From Sulfurimonas sp. (GTDB lineage Bacteria > Campylobacterota > Campylobacteria > Campylobacterales > Sulfurimonadaceae): a stretch of DNA of 62,131 nt. Below the pieces are notes generated by a model. The model made no database searches. It saw nothing but the letters and a program-made list of their open reading frames with translations, and was not told the DNA's origin. The position numbers and the translations under genes were made by a program. Of the stretch, positions 37,592-47,086 are shown piece by piece. The DNA lies in NCBI GenBank assembly GCA_030949945.1, contig JAUZRZ010000077.1:1-62131 (forward strand). Reading direction: 5' to 3'. Numbering within the stretch: position 1 is the stretch's first letter; each line of letters starts with the position of its first letter.

Positions 37592-40500
37592 TTTTCTTTT
37601 ACTTTTTATAGGTTTTATTACTCTTCAAAATGGGCTTTTTATAAATAAAGTCTCATTTGCAAATATTCATATTGAGCAATTATACATAAAATGGAATGAA
37701 AAGTTAGATGTTTCAGTGCATGAAATAAATATATCCCAAGATAAATCTTCAAATGAGTCTAAAACTGAGGTAAACTATAATGAACTTGGAAACTTTTTAC
37801 GATCCCTTTCGCGAACTAGTCATTGGTTTAACTCCCTTGTAATTGAAAAAATATTATATAAAAAAATCATTGCTTCTTTTAAATATAACAATAATGAGCA
37901 AGGATTTTTTCTGGCTTCTTCAAATACTATGAAATTTGATGCGATACTCTCTAAAGAAGAGGATTTGCTTAATATTCAAATCAAAAAGTTTTTTGATAAA
38001 CAAAGAAATATCGAAGTTTTTGGAAATATTTATCTTGATATTAAAAATATACAACTCTACACAAACCTTCATATAAATATTTCCAAAGAATTAGACTTAA
38101 CCCTCTATCTACAATCAAATACAGAGAGTTTAATCTATAAATTTAATAGTAATAAAAAGATTCTAGACTACAAACATGCTTTATCGCTAGTCAATCTACC
38201 AAAAGAAACAATTTACTGGGCATACGATGCTATAAAAATGTCTTCTGTAAATGTCACAAGTGCTTATGGATACATAAACTATAACAAACTAGACAATATT
38301 TTGCAAGATATTCACATCTCAGCAACTATCGACAAGCTTCAATATAGATACAATAAAAACTTAGATGCTATACATTCTAAAGAGACACAACTAGAATTTA
38401 AAAATGGTGCTCTCTTTATATATCCACATCAAGCATATACTTCTGGAAAATATTTAGGGGAAAGTTGGCTAAAACTAGACTTTACAAAAAAAGAAGAGAT
38501 GCTAACCATTAACCTACTTTTTGACACAATTTTAGATAACGATATGCTAAAAATCCTCAATACATATAAAATCAAGTTACCTTTCTTACAAAAAAAAGGA
38601 ACTATAAAAACTGACCTTTCTTTAGTTATAGGACTTAGAGAACTTCATGTAAAAGCAAAAGGAAACTTCTATACACAAAAAGCTAATTTTGACTATCTAG
38701 GTATGAATATAGATATTTATAATGCAAATATTTTTCTTGATAATTATGATGTAATAGTAAAGAACATGCAAGCAAGCTATAAGCAAATAGCTAAAGCATT
38801 AGTTGATGTTACATATAATGCTGAGACTTCTCAAGGGGACATAGCTTTTCATTTTACTAAAATAGAGACAAAAGGAGTCTCTCTAAACACAAAAACCTCT
38901 CCTTTGTATGTTAAATATAATATAAGAGAAAAGCAAGACTACATAGATGTTAATACATCACAATGGCAAATTTATGACAAAACAATCAATGTAGACAGCT
39001 TGCATATACCCTTTAACTTAGAAGAGTTAAAACTTCAAGTTCCTACAACTTTTATCGAAAATATAGATATAGGAAGTGCTTTTATCTCTGGGTGGATAGA
39101 CCTTAATAATTTTACTGGAAAATTTGATGCTGATATTTTAAAATTTAATTATGAAGGAGTTCACTTTAGTCAATCAAATACACCTTTTAAAATATCTTAC
39201 GACAAAAAACTTTCTATTACATCAAATAATGAGATATTCTTTACAGTATCAGGATCAAACTATAAAGCAAGTGATTTTTATCTAGAAATTAATGATGAAA
39301 AAATACTATTAAAACATACCAAACTAAATATTGGAAAATATATTACAACAAAGATATATGCTAATTTTAACCCTCTAACAAACAAGTCACATATTAGCCT
39401 TAATAATTTTATTCTCACTGATCCAAATACTCACAACATTTTATATAAAAATAAAAAAATTATGCTTTCACTCACACATGTCAATAATATACTTAAAATC
39501 AATTCTCCTGAACTTACTGCAGAGTTTTCTTCGCAAGAAAAAGGATGGAAACTCAAACTCACCTCTCTAGGTCGCATAGCAAAAAACTCTAGTTTACTTA
39601 AAAAACTACATATAGAGAATGGAAATTTTACATTATATAAAAATAAAAATGATAAATACACACGCTTTAAGTCTGATATTGTCTATCCCTACAAACTACT
39701 TGTAGAAAACAATATACCGCTCAAAGATTATAAAATAAAAGGGAAAATATATAAAGAAAAAGTTGATTTATATATAAATAGAAAAATTCATATAGTAGTT
39801 AAAGACTCTATTAATATTAACATGGATTATACTTCTATAAATATTAATGCACTACTTGACATCATCAAAGACCTTCCTGCAGGCACAGGCAATGCTAAAA
39901 CTTTAAATATACTCCTTAAAGCAAAGAACTCAAATCTATATATTGACAAGGATAGACATGCACTCTATGATACATTAGATATGCAGTTCTACAAGAACAT
40001 TCTGACAGCCCAGCTTAAACATGAAAAAGGCTATGCAGGTCTGCGTCTTGAAAATAATAAATTCCATCTATATGGAAAAGAGTTTAATGACAAATTTATG
40101 AATAAGTTATTTTCTCTAGCAAAATTCAGCAAAGGAAACTTAGACTTTTCGCTTAGCGGTGATATTTCTGACTACAGTGGAGTTATTTATATTAAAAAAA
40201 CGACAATAAAGGATTATAAAATCCTCAATAATATTTTAGCATTTGTCAATACAGTTCCTTCGCTTGTTACTTTTCAACTACCAGGCTATAACAAAGAAGG
40301 ACTTTTTGTAGATACAGCATATGCTAACTTTAAATACAAAAAAAATGTTTTTCATTTTAGTGATCTTTATTTAGATTCAAAAGAGATAGATATTTTTGGA
40401 AAAGGAGTTGCTGATGTCAAAAACGATAAAATCGATATTGTACTAAATCTTAAAACAGATTTAGGAAGTGACCTTGCAAAGGTTCCACTTGTTGGTTATA

Positions 40501-40673
40501 TTATCTTAGATAAAGATGCAATCTCTACTACATTAAATATAAAAGGGAAATTCTCAGATCCTGAAGTAAACTCTCTTCTTGCTGAAGAGATTATTGTAGC
40601 ACCCTTAAATATAATAAAAAGAACTCTCTCTCTTCCATATATCCTTATTAGAGATGCTATTGATAAAAAGTGA
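37521..40673 (+). CDS. Large AsmA/YhdP-like envelope protein
   Basis: The 1050-residue protein has one N-terminal membrane segment (YFAIVSLFIFIFLLLFIGFI) and a very long beta-rich periplasmic part. The C-terminus has the AsmA-like features FSKGNLDFSLSGDISDYSGV, NILAFVNTVPSLVTFQLPGY and VPLVGYIILDKDAISTTLNI. This architecture belongs to the AsmA/TamB/YhdP repeating beta-groove group, which carries phospholipids between membranes. Start could be ATG 37521 or ATG 37545; the latter begins MISKTYFAIV right at the helix. It is divergent from, and overlaps, mltG. Confidence 0.8.
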   Translation: MNDNIIINMISKTYFAIVSLFIFIFLLLFIGFITLQNGLFINKVSFANIHIEQLYIKWNEKLDVSVHEINISQDKSSNESKTEVNYNELGNFLRSLSRTSHWFNSLVIEKILYKKIIASFKYNNNEQGFFLASSNTMKFDAILSKEEDLLNIQIKKFFDKQRNIEVFGNIYLDIKNIQLYTNLHINISKELDLTLYLQSNTESLIYKFNSNKKILDYKHALSLVNLPKETIYWAYDAIKMSSVNVTSAYGYINYNKLDNILQDIHISATIDKLQYRYNKNLDAIHSKETQLEFKNGALFIYPHQAYTSGKYLGESWLKLDFTKKEEMLTINLLFDTILDNDMLKILNTYKIKLPFLQKKGTIKTDLSLVIGLRELHVKAKGNFYTQKANFDYLGMNIDIYNANIFLDNYDVIVKNMQASYKQIAKALVDVTYNAETSQGDIAFHFTKIETKGVSLNTKTSPLYVKYNIREKQDYIDVNTSQWQIYDKTINVDSLHIPFNLEELKLQVPTTFIENIDIGSAFISGWIDLNNFTGKFDADILKFNYEGVHFSQSNTPFKISYDKKLSITSNNEIFFTVSGSNYKASDFYLEINDEKILLKHTKLNIGKYITTKIYANFNPLTNKSHISLNNFILTDPNTHNILYKNKKIMLSLTHVNNILKINSPELTAEFSSQEKGWKLKLTSLGRIAKNSSLLKKLHIENGNFTLYKNKNDKYTRFKSDIVYPYKLLVENNIPLKDYKIKGKIYKEKVDLYINRKIHIVVKDSININMDYTSININALLDIIKDLPAGTGNAKTLNILLKAKNSNLYIDKDRHALYDTLDMQFYKNILTAQLKHEKGYAGLRLENNKFHLYGKEFNDKFMNKLFSLAKFSKGNLDFSLSGDISDYSGVIYIKKTTIKDYKILNNILAFVNTVPSLVTFQLPGYNKEGLFVDTAYANFKYKKNVFHFSDLYLDSKEIDIFGKGVADVKNDKIDIVLNLKTDLGSDLAKVPLVGYIILDKDAISTTLNIKGKFSDPEVNSLLAEEIIVAPLNIIKRTLSLPYILIRDAIDKK

Positions 40674-40680
40674 TTCGAAA

Positions 40681-41883
40681 CTATTCGTTTCTCAAAACTG
40701 TTAATATATCGACTTCACTTGCTTTTTTTGCAGGGTAATAAGAAGAAGCAATTACAATTGAAAACGCCCCTATTACAATAAGAGTAAAATCAAACAGGCT
40801 TAACTCTAAAGGCAAAGTAGATGTTGGATAGACATCTTTAGGTAAAGATATAATATCAAAAGTACCAAGTATCCATATTCCACTGAGTCCAAGAAAAACT
40901 CCTGCTCCTATACCTGCTATGCCTATAATAATTCCAAGATATAAAAAAACTTTTTTAATTTCCACTGTTGTAGCACCAAGGGATAGAAGTAAGGCTATCT
41001 CCCCTCTTCTGTTCATAACAGTCATAAGAAGGGATGAAATTATATTTATAGCTGCAATAAGTATAATAAGCATCAAGACTATAAACAACGATGCCTTCTC
41101 CATCTCTAAAGCGGCAAAAAAGTTCAAATTATCTTCCCACCACCCTTTTACACTTGTACTAATAGGTAAAAACTCTTTTATTTTTTCTATATCTTCATGA
41201 GGATTTTTTGAGTATATATGAATTCCATCATACATATTACTAGGCATATGCATCATCACCTGCAATGCTTCTAAGGTAGTATAGCTATATGCTTTATCAT
41301 AGGCTGAGAGCCCTGAATCAAACACAGAACGAACTTTAAATCTTTTGATTTTTGGTGTCATAGAGAGTCCACCAGGCTCAATACTTGTAAAGATATACAT
41401 TAACTTATCATCTCTAAATAAATTAAACTCTTCTTTTAAACTTTTTCCAATTAAAACATCAAATTTATTAAAGGTGTTTGAAGAGATTGCTTCACCTAAG
41501 ACACTGTTTACTTTAGCTTCATCTTCAAAGTTTACACCAAAGAGATAGCCACCCTCCAACTTAGAACCATCACGAATCATTACTGATGATTGCACATAAG
41601 GGCTAAACTGTAAATGTGGGAATTTCGCTTCTAAGTCAAGCAGAAGGTTCTCGTTAACTCCACCATAAAACTTTGGAAGAATAGTTAGAGGATAGTTCAT
41701 AATAGTAAGCTTTTTCTTAAACTCTTTATCAAAACCATTCATTAACGCCATTGCAATCAGCAGTACCATAACACCTAAAGTAATACCTAGAAAAGCCAGA
41801 AGTGCCGAGAGAAAAATAAAAGGCTGCTCCTTATCAAAACGCAGAAACCTTTTAACTAAGTAGCTAACTATTGATTTTTTCAA
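40681..41883 (-). CDS. ABC transporter permease, LolC/LolE type
   Basis: The 400-residue protein has the FtsX/MacB permease layout: TM1 ([20 protein letters not shown]), a periplasmic domain of about 210 residues, and three C-terminal helices ([60 protein letters not shown]). The end, [18 protein letters not shown], is the usual tail of lipoprotein-releasing permeases. Together with LolD it would lift lipoproteins from the inner membrane onto LolA. lolA lies on the other side of secA. No LolD ATPase gene is adjacent. The start overlaps secA by four bases. Confidence 0.82.
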   Translation of the reverse strand: MKKSIVSYLVKRFLRFDKEQPFIFLSALLAFLGITLGVMVLLIAMALMNGFDKEFKKKLTIMNYPLTILPKFYGGVNENLLLDLEAKFPHLQFSPYVQSSVMIRDGSKLEGGYLFGVNFEDEAKVNSVLGEAISSNTFNKFDVLIGKSLKEEFNLFRDDKLMYIFTSIEPGGLSMTPKIKRFKVRSVFDSGLSAYDKAYSYTTLEALQVMMHMPSNMYDGIHIYSKNPHEDIEKIKEFLPISTSVKGWWEDNLNFFAALEMEKASLFIVLMLIILIAAINIISSLLMTVMNRRGEIALLLSLGATTVEIKKVFLYLGIIIGIAGIGAGVFLGLSGIWILGTFDIISLPKDVYPTSTLPLELSLFDFTLIVIGAFSIVIASSYYPAKKASEVDILTVLRNE

Positions 41884-44450
41884 GAGGCAAATAGACCTTT
41901 TTTGGGACCACTTTTACCACAACATTGTTTATATTTTTTACCACTACCACAAGGACAAGGATCATTGCGTGCAATTTTTTTATCTGCTTGAGCACTAGAA
42001 TCTATATGATTTAATCTCATGTTTGCTTCTTGTTGTCTCTGCTCAATCGCTCTTTGCTCTGCTATTGCAGCAGCTTCTTCTTCGGCAGACTCTACCTTGA
42101 ACTGAATCACCTGAAGTGTACGAATTGTATTAAATTTTATTTCACCAATAAGTTCAGTAAAAAGATTAAAACTCTCTTTTTTATACTCTACTAGTGGGTC
42201 TTTTTGATTGTATGCACGCAGGCGAATACCTGTTTTCATATTATCCATCTCATAAAGATGATCTCTCCATGCACTATCAAGCTCTTTTAGATAAAACTCT
42301 TTTTCAATATCATGGATAACATTCTCTTCTAAAACACTCATCTTCTCATCATAAGACTCTTTAACAATCTTGTTAACATTAGTAAATAACTCTTCATACT
42401 CTAAATCTTTTAAAGGTTCTATATCTATAGAAAGATTTATCTTTTCTTGTAAATGTTCAAAAAGTCCTTGAAGGTTAAAGTCTTCTTTCGCTCCGCCCTC
42501 ATAAATACCACAAAGTTGTAAAATATGTGCTATATACTCTTCTCTGATAGTGTCTATTTTTGCTGCGATGTCATAATCTTCACTGAGGAGTTGATTTCTA
42601 AATTTGTAAATAATCTTTCTCTGCTCATTTGCTACATCATCATACTCAACAATCTGCTTACGACCTTCATAATGCATGTTTTCAACTTTTTTCTGTGCTT
42701 TTTCAACTGCACGTGTAACCATTTTAGACTCTATATATTCTCCATCTTCAACTCCAAGTCTTTCCATAATAGACTTGATTTTATCACTTCCAAAAATACG
42801 TAAAAGGTTGTCTTCTAAAGAGAGATAAAACTGTGTTGTTCCAGCATCACCTTGTCTACCTGAGCGCCCACGAAGTTGATTATCAATACGGCGATTTTCA
42901 TGGCGTTCTGTACCTACAATATATAAACCACCAAGCTCTCTCACTTCATCATTTACTTTAATATCAACTCCACGACCTGCCATATTTGTTGCAATAGTTA
43001 CAGCACCTTTAGCACCTGCAGACTTAATTATTTCACCCTCTTGTTCATGGTTTTTTGCATTAAGCACAGTATGTACAATTTTTTCACGTTTAAGTACATC
43101 ATGGAGTGCTTCAGATTTTTCAATTGATGCAGTACCTATAAGGACTGGTTGACCTGTCTTACTAAGAGTTTTAATGGTATCGATAACAGCATTAAATTTT
43201 TCTTCTTCTGTTTTATAAATTAAATCATTTAAATCTTTTCTTCTAATAGGAATATTTGTTGGAATAGATATAACATCAAGCTTATAAATTTGTGCAAATT
43301 CTGTTGCTTCAGTTTGAGCAGTACCAGTCATACCTGCTAACTTGTCATACATTCTAAAATAATTTTGAAATGTTATATCAGCAAGTGTTTGAGTCTCTTC
43401 TTTAATATCAACACCCTCTTTAGCCTCTAATGCTTGATGTAGTCCTTCTGAAAAACGTCTTCCTTCACTAATTCTTCCTGTAAATTCATCGACAATCATA
43501 ACTTCGTTATCACGAACAACATAGTCAACATCTATCTCAAAAAGATAGTTAGATTTTAGTGCTTGATCAAGTATATGTGAGAGAGAAGAGTTTTCAGCAC
43601 TATAAAGATTATCAACCCCAAAAAGAGTCTCAGCTTTAGTAATTCCCTCTTCTGTTATCAAGACAACTTTATCTTTTTCATCAACAGTAAAGTCTGTATC
43701 TTTAACTAAGGTTTTTGCAACACTATTAGCTTTTTTATAATCTTGCATATTTCTATTAGTTGGGCCTGAAATAATCAAAGGAGTTCTAGCTTCATCAATT
43801 AAAATTGAATCAACTTCATCCACAATTACAAAATGATGCCCACGTTGAGCCATCTGATCTTTAGAGTAACTCATATTATCTCTTAAGTAGTCAAATCCAA
43901 ACTCATTGTTTGTACCATATGTAATATCAGACTCATAGGCTGCAATTTTTTGTTGTGTGTCATGCTCATCTTCTAAAATTGTTCCAACACTAAAGCCTAA
44001 AAAATTATAAAGTGGTGACATTTCAGATGCATCACGAGATGCGAGGTAGTCATTGACTGTTACTAGGTGTACACCTTTCCCAACCATCGCATTTAAAGTA
44101 ATCGCAAGTGTAGCAACAAGTGTTTTTCCTTCACCTGTTTTCATCTCAGCAATACGACCCTCATGAAGAACTATACCACCAACAAGCTGTACATCAAAAT
44201 GGCGCATTCCTAGGGTTCTCTTACTTGCTTCTCTTGTAATAGCGAAAGAGTCACAAAGAACATCATCAAGTGTTCTGCTTCCATCTCCAACAGCGGATTT
44301 AAGTTCATTAAATGCGGCTTTAAGCTCTTCATCATTCATCTGCTCATACTGCGGTTCTAGAGCATTTATAGCCTTAACTCTTTTTAAATATTTTTTTAAT
44401 TCACGGTCATTGGATGTACCAAAAACCTTTCCCATTAATCCAAGTAGCAT
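41880..44450 (-). CDS. secA: Preprotein translocase ATPase SecA
   Basis: SecA drives secretory proteins through SecYEG. Motifs in order: [20 protein letters not shown], Walker [21 protein letters not shown], the DEAD-like [20 protein letters not shown], the preprotein cross-linking region, motif VI region [20 protein letters not shown] and a C-terminal zinc SEC-C motif [17 protein letters not shown] for SecB or ribosome contact. At 856 residues it is full length and unbroken. A 13-bp palindrome lies between it and the divergent lolA. Confidence 0.96.
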   Translation of the reverse strand: MLLGLMGKVFGTSNDRELKKYLKRVKAINALEPQYEQMNDEELKAAFNELKSAVGDGSRTLDDVLCDSFAITREASKRTLGMRHFDVQLVGGIVLHEGRIAEMKTGEGKTLVATLAITLNAMVGKGVHLVTVNDYLASRDASEMSPLYNFLGFSVGTILEDEHDTQQKIAAYESDITYGTNNEFGFDYLRDNMSYSKDQMAQRGHHFVIVDEVDSILIDEARTPLIISGPTNRNMQDYKKANSVAKTLVKDTDFTVDEKDKVVLITEEGITKAETLFGVDNLYSAENSSLSHILDQALKSNYLFEIDVDYVVRDNEVMIVDEFTGRISEGRRFSEGLHQALEAKEGVDIKEETQTLADITFQNYFRMYDKLAGMTGTAQTEATEFAQIYKLDVISIPTNIPIRRKDLNDLIYKTEEEKFNAVIDTIKTLSKTGQPVLIGTASIEKSEALHDVLKREKIVHTVLNAKNHEQEGEIIKSAGAKGAVTIATNMAGRGVDIKVNDEVRELGGLYIVGTERHENRRIDNQLRGRSGRQGDAGTTQFYLSLEDNLLRIFGSDKIKSIMERLGVEDGEYIESKMVTRAVEKAQKKVENMHYEGRKQIVEYDDVANEQRKIIYKFRNQLLSEDYDIAAKIDTIREEYIAHILQLCGIYEGGAKEDFNLQGLFEHLQEKINLSIDIEPLKDLEYEELFTNVNKIVKESYDEKMSVLEENVIHDIEKEFYLKELDSAWRDHLYEMDNMKTGIRLRAYNQKDPLVEYKKESFNLFTELIGEIKFNTIRTLQVIQFKVESAEEEAAAIAEQRAIEQRQQEANMRLNHIDSSAQADKKIARNDPCPCGSGKKYKQCCGKSGPKKGLFAS

Positions 44451-44464
44451 TCACACCCTTATAT

Positions 44465-44496
44465 TTATTACTATATAATTTTCTATATAGTAATAA
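44465..44496. promoter_or_regulatory. Palindrome between divergent secA and lolA
   Basis: TTATTACTATATA (44465-44477) pairs perfectly with TATATAGTAATAA (44484-44496) around six bases. It lies just upstream of the secA start and about 90 bp before lolA, and overlaps possible -10 text for both. It may be an operator; no regulator can be named. Confidence 0.4.
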
Positions 44497-44585
44497 TGAA
44501 ATTGATGTTATTTTATCACATATAATCTAATAGAAAGTATAAATGTGATTTTTGCTATAATTTCTTTTATTATAAAGGATATTAT

Positions 44586-45101
44586 TTGAGATACATTTTT
44601 TTACTAACACTACTTTTTACTCTTTCATTTTCAGATGTGTTTTCTATGAACTCATTTGAAGCAGATTTCACACAAACTGTGACAAATGAAAAAGGGAACA
44701 GACTGGAGTACAAAGGTCGAGTCAAAGCACTCAAACCACAATATGCACTTTGGAAATATCTTCAGCCTAGTATAAAGCTCATATATGTAAATAACAATCA
44801 AGCTACTATTATAGAACCAGAATTAGAACAAGTAATAGTAAAACACCTTAAAAGTAAACTTGATTTTTTCAATATAATCAAACATGCTAAAAAAATAGAT
44901 ACAAACACATATGTAACTAACTTTCAGTCTGTAAAATACACTATGCATCTGAGAAACTCTCAATTAAAATCGATTGAATATAAAGATCAATTAGACAATA
45001 TTATTTTAATTAACTTTACTAACCACTCAATTAATAGAGAAATTGACATTAGCGAGTTTAATCCTCTCATACCAGCTGAATATGACATTATAGATGGATA
45101 G
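44586..45101 (+). CDS. lolA: Outer-membrane lipoprotein carrier LolA
   Basis: LolA ferries lipoproteins across the periplasm from the LolCDE transporter to the outer membrane. The start is TTG behind AAAGGAT. A signal peptide (MRYIFLLTLLFTLSFSDVF) is followed by FEADFTQTVTNEKGNRLEYK, a LolA signature, and KALKPQYALWKYLQPS. The 171 residues are short but usual for the phylum. It converges on the c-di-GMP gene and is divergent from secA, beyond which lies a LolC/E-like gene. Confidence 0.87.
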   Translation: MRYIFLLTLLFTLSFSDVFSMNSFEADFTQTVTNEKGNRLEYKGRVKALKPQYALWKYLQPSIKLIYVNNNQATIIEPELEQVIVKHLKSKLDFFNIIKHAKKIDTNTYVTNFQSVKYTMHLRNSQLKSIEYKDQLDNIILINFTNHSINREIDISEFNPLIPAEYDIIDG

Positions 45102-45103
45102 CA

Positions 45104-46861
45104 TTAAATATTCAAAGAGGGTTTAGATATATAATACCCTTGAGAATAGTCTATTCCCAACTCTTTAACTATCTTATGTATTTCTTCTGTTTCAACATGC
45201 TCTGCTATAGTTTTAATACCACTTTTTTTAGCAAAATCAACAATACTTTTGACAATAATTTTATAAGCACTATCTTTGCTTAACTCTTTTATAAAAGTAC
45301 CATCAATTTTAATATATTCGGCTTTTAATTCAAACATACGATTATAGGCAGATTTATCTGTTCCAAAATCATCAACAATTACATGAAAGCCATTGTTTCT
45401 AAGCTCCAATATCTGAGTATCAAGTAAATCAGTTTTGTTGATAATCACATCACCTACAAGTTCTAAATGCACTCGAGATGGTGACACTCCATAATGTTCA
45501 CACTTGTAATTTAAAAACCCTAATAAGTACTCTTCATGCAGGTCATGCATACTAATATTAATCGAAAAATTATAATCATTGTTTCGAAATAATTTAAAAG
45601 CCTTATCTATTACAACTCTTGTTATCTTAGTTATAAAACCTACTTGTTTCGCACTACGAATAAATTTATCTGCATCTATTAGTTTATCATTATGATCAAG
45701 TAATCTACAGAGTACTTCATAATGTTTTGTTTGTGTTAAATCATTTGAAACAATTGCTTGATAGTATGTAAATATTTTATCATCATCAAATGCTTTTTGT
45801 AGTACTCCTATCCAGTATAGGCTATCCCTTTGCTCTTTCATGTATTGTGAATTTAGATCATAAGTAACAATTGAGCAGCCTCCATAATACCTAGCTTCCT
45901 TGGAGGCAACTTTAGCGTTAATAAACAGTTTCTTTCCCTCACCACTATCTATTCCAATTGAGAAAGATACACGATGAGCATGTCCATCAAATTCAACTGG
46001 TGATTCTTTAAAAAAGGACTGAATTTGACTGGACAACAGCATACTCTGGTTTTGAGAGGGTTCATCTAGTAACAGTACAAATTCATCTGCTGTAATATGG
46101 TAAAGATTTGCATTAGTAGGTAAAAACTGTTTTAACTTTAAAGCTGTCTCTTTTAAAAGTTTATTCGCTTTACCCATTCCGTAAGTTGTGTTTACAAAAT
46201 CAAAATGGTCTATATTTATGTACAAAAGAGATTGTTTAGTACCCTTATCTAGTGCATCTTGAAGTGCAAAACGGCTTGGTAATTTAGTGAGTTCGTAAAT
46301 AAACTTATTGATATGCACACTATTTCTATATGTTTGTATTTGCTGGTTAAGAGTTTTTTCTTTCATCATAAAACGTCCTATGCGTTTTCTCTCATAAAGT
46401 AAATCATTATTGATTTTTTCTATTTGAGAGTTTAGATAGCCTCTATGATGGTGTAGTTTCTCTAGAACTTGCATAATAGTATCTAAAAAAATAGTTGTTT
46501 TAAAAGGTTTCATTTGAAGTGATGCAACATTAAGTGCATAAAGATTTAAAAGTTCATCTGCAGACTTGTCTGTAGTTGTAAATATAATTTCCTGATAAGG
46601 GCTATTTTCTCGTATTTTCTCAATCAGCTGTTGGGCACTCATAATAGCAGAGTTAGCATCCACTATAACTAAGTCATACTTATGTACCTTAAGATAACTA
46701 ATCCCAACAATAGCATCACTTGCATCATCAACATTAGCGAACACTTTTTTTAATACTGTAGTAATATTTGTCAAAAATTCTTGATTTTCATCAATATATA
46801 AAAGAGATAAAGACTTGCTAAGGGGTAAAAGGTCTTTTAATTCTGCCATATTACAATCCAT
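45104..46861 (-). CDS. Response regulator with degenerate GGDEF and EAL domains
   Basis: The 585 residues split into a receiver (1-130, Asp68 in LVIVDAN, Lys118 in QMKPF), a GGDEF domain (about 185-340) and an EAL domain (about 350-585). The GGDEF motif reads TADEF at 257-261, so cyclase activity is doubtful, although RFALQDALDK and INIDHFDFVNTTYGMGKAN are kept. The EAL motif reads EVL at 382-384 with the Glu kept. DDFGTD (497-502), YIKIDGTFIKEL and AEHVETEE follow, but the usual ExTE stretch is LELVGDV. It may be a phosphodiesterase or only a c-di-GMP sensor. A 4-base gap separates it from lolA, convergent. Confidence 0.87.
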   Translation of the reverse strand: MDCNMAELKDLLPLSKSLSLLYIDENQEFLTNITTVLKKVFANVDDASDAIVGISYLKVHKYDLVIVDANSAIMSAQQLIEKIRENSPYQEIIFTTTDKSADELLNLYALNVASLQMKPFKTTIFLDTIMQVLEKLHHHRGYLNSQIEKINNDLLYERKRIGRFMMKEKTLNQQIQTYRNSVHINKFIYELTKLPSRFALQDALDKGTKQSLLYINIDHFDFVNTTYGMGKANKLLKETALKLKQFLPTNANLYHITADEFVLLLDEPSQNQSMLLSSQIQSFFKESPVEFDGHAHRVSFSIGIDSGEGKKLFINAKVASKEARYYGGCSIVTYDLNSQYMKEQRDSLYWIGVLQKAFDDDKIFTYYQAIVSNDLTQTKHYEVLCRLLDHNDKLIDADKFIRSAKQVGFITKITRVVIDKAFKLFRNNDYNFSINISMHDLHEEYLLGFLNYKCEHYGVSPSRVHLELVGDVIINKTDLLDTQILELRNNGFHVIVDDFGTDKSAYNRMFELKAEYIKIDGTFIKELSKDSAYKIIVKSIVDFAKKSGIKTIAEHVETEEIHKIVKELGIDYSQGYYISKPSLNI

Positions 46862-46919
46862 AATTGATTTTTATCTATTGTAGCAGGTTAAAGTTAATTT
46901 TTGTTTTAAAAAGGGATGT

Positions 46920-46960
46920 AAAAAAAAGGTATAACAGTAAAGTGTTTCTACTTTACTGTT
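46920..46960 (-). terminator. Rho-independent terminator downstream of acnB
   Basis: AACAGTAAAGT (46933-46943) pairs perfectly with ACTTTACTGTT (46950-46960) around six bases. On the - strand it is followed after a few bases by a run of eight T's ending near 46920. It closes transcription from acnB before the REC-GGDEF-EAL gene. Confidence 0.7.
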
Positions 46961-47083
46961 AATAACTGACGTTACGAACTTTTCTTAAAAAACCTTTTTT
47001 ATAGCTTTAGGGGTTGCAGGGACAAGCTTTGTCCTTGCGACTATAAGGGGCTTTGCTCCTTATAGTCCGTAACATCAGTTAAT
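46961..47083. repeat. Nested palindromic element after acnB
   Basis: An outer inverted repeat of 16 bp (46961-46976 with 47068-47083, two mismatches, one a wobble) encloses two strong inner hairpins. One is built on GGACAAGCTTTGTCC near 47020. The other is CTATAAGG with CCTTATAG at 47041-47065. It is more GC-rich than its surroundings. The shape recalls the attC-like element at the left end, but the ends do not fit the core consensus. It may be a small mobile palindrome or a structured RNA. Confidence 0.5.
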
Positions 47084-47086
47084 AAG

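Noticed and set aside
40919..42803. Open frames opposite the LolC/E-like gene and secA
   Set aside because: Composition follows the antisense codons of the real genes, and no independent start signals are seen.
46961..47083. A definite attC site after acnB
   Set aside because: The ends do not fit RYYYAAC/GTTRRRY and no cassette context is present, so it is reported only as an unexplained palindrome.
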